A stretch of 7,014 bases of DNA, from the NCBI GenBank assembly GCA_902797555.1, contig CADBTM010000014.1, forward strand, positions 1-7,014, given 5' to 3'. A program made the position numbers and the translations under genes. The first letter of the stretch is position 1. Every line of letters begins with the position of its first letter. Under the pieces are notes generated by a model. The model was given only the letters and a program-made list of their open reading frames with translations, did not search any database and was not told the origin of the DNA. The stretch is from Oscillospiraceae bacterium (GTDB lineage Bacteria > Bacillota > Clostridia > Oscillospirales > Butyricicoccaceae). Positions 5,141-7,014 of the stretch are shown one piece after another.

Positions 5141-6436
5141 TTATTTGCTCTGGATGTTTTTCATCAGATCGGTGACCTGATCCCGCAGGGCCTCGTTTTC
5201 CGTCATGGATTGGGTGAGCTTTTCGATGCCGTACATGACGGAGGTGTGATGCTGACCCAGCACCTTGCCGATCTCGGGCAGGCTCATCCCCGCCATCTGC
5301 CGCATGAGATGGGAGGCCACCTGCCGCGCCACCACCACTTCCTTGGAGCGATCCTTTCCCACCAGCTTTTCCTTGGGAATGGAGAAAAAGACCGAGGTTT
5401 CCTGCAGAATGAGGTCGGCGGTGGGATGCAGGCCGGGACGCTCCTTGAAGATGTCCTTGACGGCGGCTTGAGCGGTGTTCAGGTCGATGGGTGCGTCCAT
5501 GATGTTGTGGAGGGCGACGATCTTTTTGACGGCGCCTTCCAGCTCGCGCACGTTGTTGGTGACGTTTTCCGCCACATAGGATACCACCGGCTGGGGCAGA
5601 TTGACGTTCATCTGGCTGGCCTTGGCCTTGACCATGGCCATGCGGGTCTCCAGATCGGGAGACTGGATGTCGGCCAGCAGGCCGCTTTCAAACCGGGTCT
5701 GCAGACGGTCGCTCAGGGTGGCGATCTCCTTGGGAGGACGGTCGGAGGTGAGAACGATCTGCTTTCCCGCCTGAAACAGGGTTTCAAAGGTGTTGAAAAA
5801 CTCCTCCTGCATCTGCACCTTACCGGAAAGGAACTGCACGTCGTCCATGAGCAGCAGGTCGGCCTGGCGGTATTTCTGCCGGAACTCGGTAAAGCCGATC
5901 TGCAGCGCCTCCACCAGCTCGTTCATAAACTCCTCGCTCTTGATGTAAACGATCTTGGTGCGGGGATTCTGCTTGCGGATATAGCCGGCGATGGCAAAGA
6001 GCAGATGGGTCTTGCCCAGTCCCGAGCCGCCGTAGATGAACAGAGGGTTGTACAGCTGGGCGGGCTGCCGCGCCACGGCAAGGGCGGCGGCGTGGGCAAA
6101 CTTGTTGCTGCTGCCCACGATAAAGCGCTCGAAGGTGTAGCCCGCATATACGCTGGTCTCGCTTTGCAGACGCCAGAAGTCGGCCTCCGCGCCGAAAACA
6201 TACAGCGGACGGGTGGGCTTGCCCACAAGATGGGTGAGGATCTCGGTCACGTTGTCGGTATACCGCTCGGTAAGCACATCCCGGAACATGTCCGAGCTGG
6301 CCTGAATCACAAAAACGCCGTCCTGCAGCGCCAGCGGAATGGCGTCGGAAAACCACGGATCCACCAGAACCTCGTCGTAAATGCCGTGGAGCTGGTGGAT
6401 CAGCTCGTCCAGCAGTCTTTCAGGTGTATATGTCAC
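5141..6436 (-). CDS. dnaA: Chromosomal replication initiator protein DnaA
   Basis: An AAA+ initiator that binds DnaA boxes, oligomerises with ATP, melts oriC and helps load the helicase. From the GTG start it has 431 residues, slightly shorter than the usual 440-460, mainly through a short linker domain II. Domain I is at about 1-75; domain III has Walker A GGSGLGKTH (136-144), Walker B LLMDDVQF (about 195-202), and SDRPPKEI and LSDRLQTRF sensor/arginine-finger segments; domain IV has VARQVASHLMRQ with the conserved DNA-contacting Arg (371) and the helix-turn-helix LPEIGKVLG. The recognition motif, usually GRDHTT, reads GQHHTS (394-399). The frame is open to a TTG at 6484 and has an ATG at 6466, but neither has a Shine-Dalgarno; GTG at 6436 follows AAGGGGAG with 7-base spacing. 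It is divergent from ppdK and precedes oriC. Confidence 0.96.
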   Translation of the reverse strand: MTYTPERLLDELIHQLHGIYDEVLVDPWFSDAIPLALQDGVFVIQASSDMFRDVLTERYTDNVTEILTHLVGKPTRPLYVFGAEADFWRLQSETSVYAGYTFERFIVGSSNKFAHAAALAVARQPAQLYNPLFIYGGSGLGKTHLLFAIAGYIRKQNPRTKIVYIKSEEFMNELVEALQIGFTEFRQKYRQADLLLMDDVQFLSGKVQMQEEFFNTFETLFQAGKQIVLTSDRPPKEIATLSDRLQTRFESGLLADIQSPDLETRMAMVKAKASQMNVNLPQPVVSYVAENVTNNVRELEGAVKKIVALHNIMDAPIDLNTAQAAVKDIFKERPGLHPTADLILQETSVFFSIPKEKLVGKDRSKEVVVARQVASHLMRQMAGMSLPEIGKVLGQHHTSVMYGIEKLTQSMTENEALRDQVTDLMKNIQSK

Positions 6437-6437
6437 A

Positions 6438-6454
6438 AAAAAGCTCCCCTTTTT
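6438..6454 (-). promoter_or_regulatory. dnaA Shine-Dalgarno in the loop of a small A-U hairpin
   Basis: AAGGGGAG (6451-6444) lies 7 bases before the GTG at 6436 and is the only good ribosome binding site near the possible dnaA starts, so it fixes the start. The six bases AAAAAG at 6454-6449 can pair with CTTTTT at 6443-6438, leaving GGGAG in a 5-base loop. The stem is A-U rich and weak; any control of DnaA synthesis by it is speculative. Confidence 0.65.
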
Positions 6455-6487
6455 CTCGGATTGCATACAAACAGATTGAAGCAATTT

Positions 6488-6498
6488 ATTATACCATG
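6488..6498 (-). promoter_or_regulatory. dnaA promoter (extended -10)
   Basis: On the minus strand TGGTATAAT contains a perfect -10 TATAAT (6493-6488) with the TGn extension. The region 17 bases upstream (TTCCTT, 6516-6511) is a poor -35, which extended -10 promoters tolerate. The start site would be near 6481, giving a leader of about 45 bases to the GTG. The very AT-rich stretch just upstream (6519-6570) could act as an UP element. No DnaA box is seen here, so classic DnaA autorepression at this promoter is not evident. Confidence 0.65.
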
Positions 6499-6518
6499 AA
6501 ACCGGGAAAAAAGGAAGT

Positions 6519-6570
6519 ATTTTCTTTATTATTTATTATATTTAATTTTAGTAAATTCATCTAATATTTA
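6519..6570. other. AT-rich segment between dnaA and ppdK
   Basis: About 92% A+T over 52 bases inside a 289-base gap, against a GC-rich background in the genes. It contains no DnaA box. It may serve as an UP element for the dnaA promoter, or as a second, box-less AT-rich part of a bipartite origin. No gene or RNA is recognised in it. Confidence 0.5.
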
Positions 6571-6628
6571 TAGGAAAAACCGGAAAGAATCGGGGCAAAA
6601 GAAAAAAATTCGATAAAAACAGGAAAAA

Positions 6629-6656
6629 TTTCAAAAAAAGGCTGTTTTTTTTGAAA
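6629..6656. repeat. A-tract/T-tract inverted repeat upstream of the ppdK promoter
   Basis: Arms TTTCAAAAAAA (6629-6639) and TTTTTTTGAAA (6646-6656) are perfect 11-base complements around the six bases GGCTGT. The repeat ends nine bases before the ppdK -10 and covers where the -35 would lie. It has one G-C pair per stem, so it is poor as an intrinsic terminator; an operator or bent A-tract DNA is more plausible. Confidence 0.55.
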
Positions 6657-6661
6657 GAGTC

Positions 6662-6670
6662 TGTTATAAT
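6662..6670 (+). promoter_or_regulatory. ppdK promoter (extended -10)
   Basis: TGTTATAAT gives a perfect TATAAT at 6665-6670 with a TGn extension. The hexamer 17 bases upstream (6642-6647, CTGTTT) is a poor -35. Transcription would start near 6677, leaving a leader of about 49 bases that opens with a weak 6 bp hairpin (6679-6684 with 6692-6697) before the ribosome binding site. Confidence 0.65.
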
Positions 6671-6725
6671 AATTGAGATTATGAAGTAATATCATAAAAT
6701 ATTTTGACATAAGGAGAAAAACGCT

Positions 6726-7014
6726 ATGCACAAGTACGTTTACCTGTTCACCGAAGGCAACGCAAAGATGCGTGAGCTTCTGGGCGGCAAGGGCGCGAAC
6801 CTGGCTGAGATGACCAACATCGGCCTGCCCGTGCCTCAGGGCTTTACCATCAGCACCGAGGCCTGCACTCAGTATTATGAGGACGGCCGCACCATCAACC
6901 CCGAGATTCAGGCCGAGATCATGGAATACATCGAGAAGATGGAGAAGATCACCGGCAAGAAGTTCGGCGACAAGGTCAACCCCCTGCTGGTTTCCGTGCG
7001 TTCCGGCGCCCGCG
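6726..7014 (+). CDS. ppdK: Pyruvate, phosphate dikinase, N-terminal fragment (runs off right edge)
   Basis: The first 96 codons are present, starting MHKYVYLFTEGNAKMRELLG. This enzyme (EC 2.7.9.1) interconverts pyruvate, ATP and phosphate with PEP, AMP and diphosphate; in anaerobic Clostridia it often works glycolytically or for PEP supply. LLGGKGANLAEMTNIGLPVPQGFTI in two short overlapping blocks is the ATP-grasp nucleotide-binding domain start, and VSVRSGAR at the edge is the conserved segment with an ATP-binding Arg. PEP synthase is less likely because KYVYLF and GKGANLAEM plus QYYEDG are PPDK-type. The ATG at 6726 has AAGGAG at 6711-6716, spacing 9. Codon use is strongly biased to C/G-ending codons such as AAG, GAG, ATC and ACC, as expected for a highly expressed gene. 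It is the divergent neighbour of dnaA. Confidence 0.94.
   Translation, partial: MHKYVYLFTEGNAKMRELLGGKGANLAEMTNIGLPVPQGFTISTEACTQYYEDGRTINPEIQAEIMEYIEKMEKITGKKFGDKVNPLLVSVRSGAR

Noticed and set aside
3727..5175. Open frame of 482 codons on the plus strand opposite dnaN
   Set aside because: It crosses dnaN and the origin gap in antisense, has low-complexity composition and no family resemblance.
6437..6484. Longer DnaA starting at TTG 6484 or ATG 6466
   Set aside because: No Shine-Dalgarno precedes either, the extra residues are not DnaA-like, and the predicted transcription start lies close to 6481.
4985..6499. Open frame of 504 codons on the plus strand opposite dnaA and oriC
   Set aside because: It is antisense to a clear dnaA, has no recognisable domain and is rich in the His, Gly, Leu and Val typical of antisense reading in GC-rich genes. 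No ribosome binding site was seen.
6629..6656. A-tract/T-tract repeat as an intrinsic terminator
   Set aside because: The stem has only one G-C pair and no convergent gene ends here; both neighbours start in this gap.
6703..6709. TTGACA-like -35 just before the ppdK ribosome binding site
   Set aside because: A matching -10 would fall inside the ppdK coding sequence with no TATAAT-like hexamer there.

Overview
This window is the chromosomal replication-origin neighbourhood of a low-GC-lineage but GC-rich member of the Clostridia, most likely an Oscillospirales/Ruminococcaceae-type gut anaerobe. The gene order dnaA-dnaN-S4 protein-recF-remB-gyrB-gyrA is the classic Firmicutes origin order. remB (DUF370) between recF and gyrB is a Firmicutes trait, and the GyrB sequence around the TOPRIM domain (WGKMLNVEKARADKIYGNDKL, read as two overlapping short blocks) resembles Oscillospirales GyrB as I remember it. 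The taxonomic call is from recognition, not from a search.

Layout, right to left on the minus strand: dnaA (6436-5141, GTG start chosen from its Shine-Dalgarno), a 217-base gap carrying the probable oriC (4924-5140), dnaN (4923-3808), a 72-residue S4-domain protein (3806-3588), recF (3591-2518), remB (2508-2224), a 98-base gap with two hairpin-forming inverted repeats, gyrB (2125-173), a 42-base gap with another inverted repeat and a DnaA box, and the first 43 codons of gyrA (130 to the window edge). From dnaN to remB the genes overlap or nearly touch, so they are probably one transcript. On the plus strand, ppdK (pyruvate, phosphate dikinase) starts at 6726, divergent from dnaA across an AT-rich gap of 289 bases with a good extended -10 promoter facing each way. 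It runs off the right edge.

Together the genes make up the replication start machinery: DnaA binds its boxes between dnaA and dnaN and melts the adjacent AT-rich DNA, DnaN is the sliding clamp, RecF acts on gaps at stalled forks, and gyrase relieves supercoiling. ppdK is a central carbon-metabolism gene placed where rpmH-rnpA-yidC usually sits.

No wholly new system is visible; this is a housekeeping region. The points worth a second look are a DnaA-trio-like unwinding element whose adjacent DnaA box overlaps a predicted dnaN promoter, a substitution in the DNA-recognition motif of DnaA (QHHTS in place of RDHTT) paired with non-canonical DnaA boxes, a DnaA box in the loop of an inverted repeat between gyrB and gyrA, nested hairpins before gyrB, and the loss of the usual gene neighbourhood upstream of dnaA.
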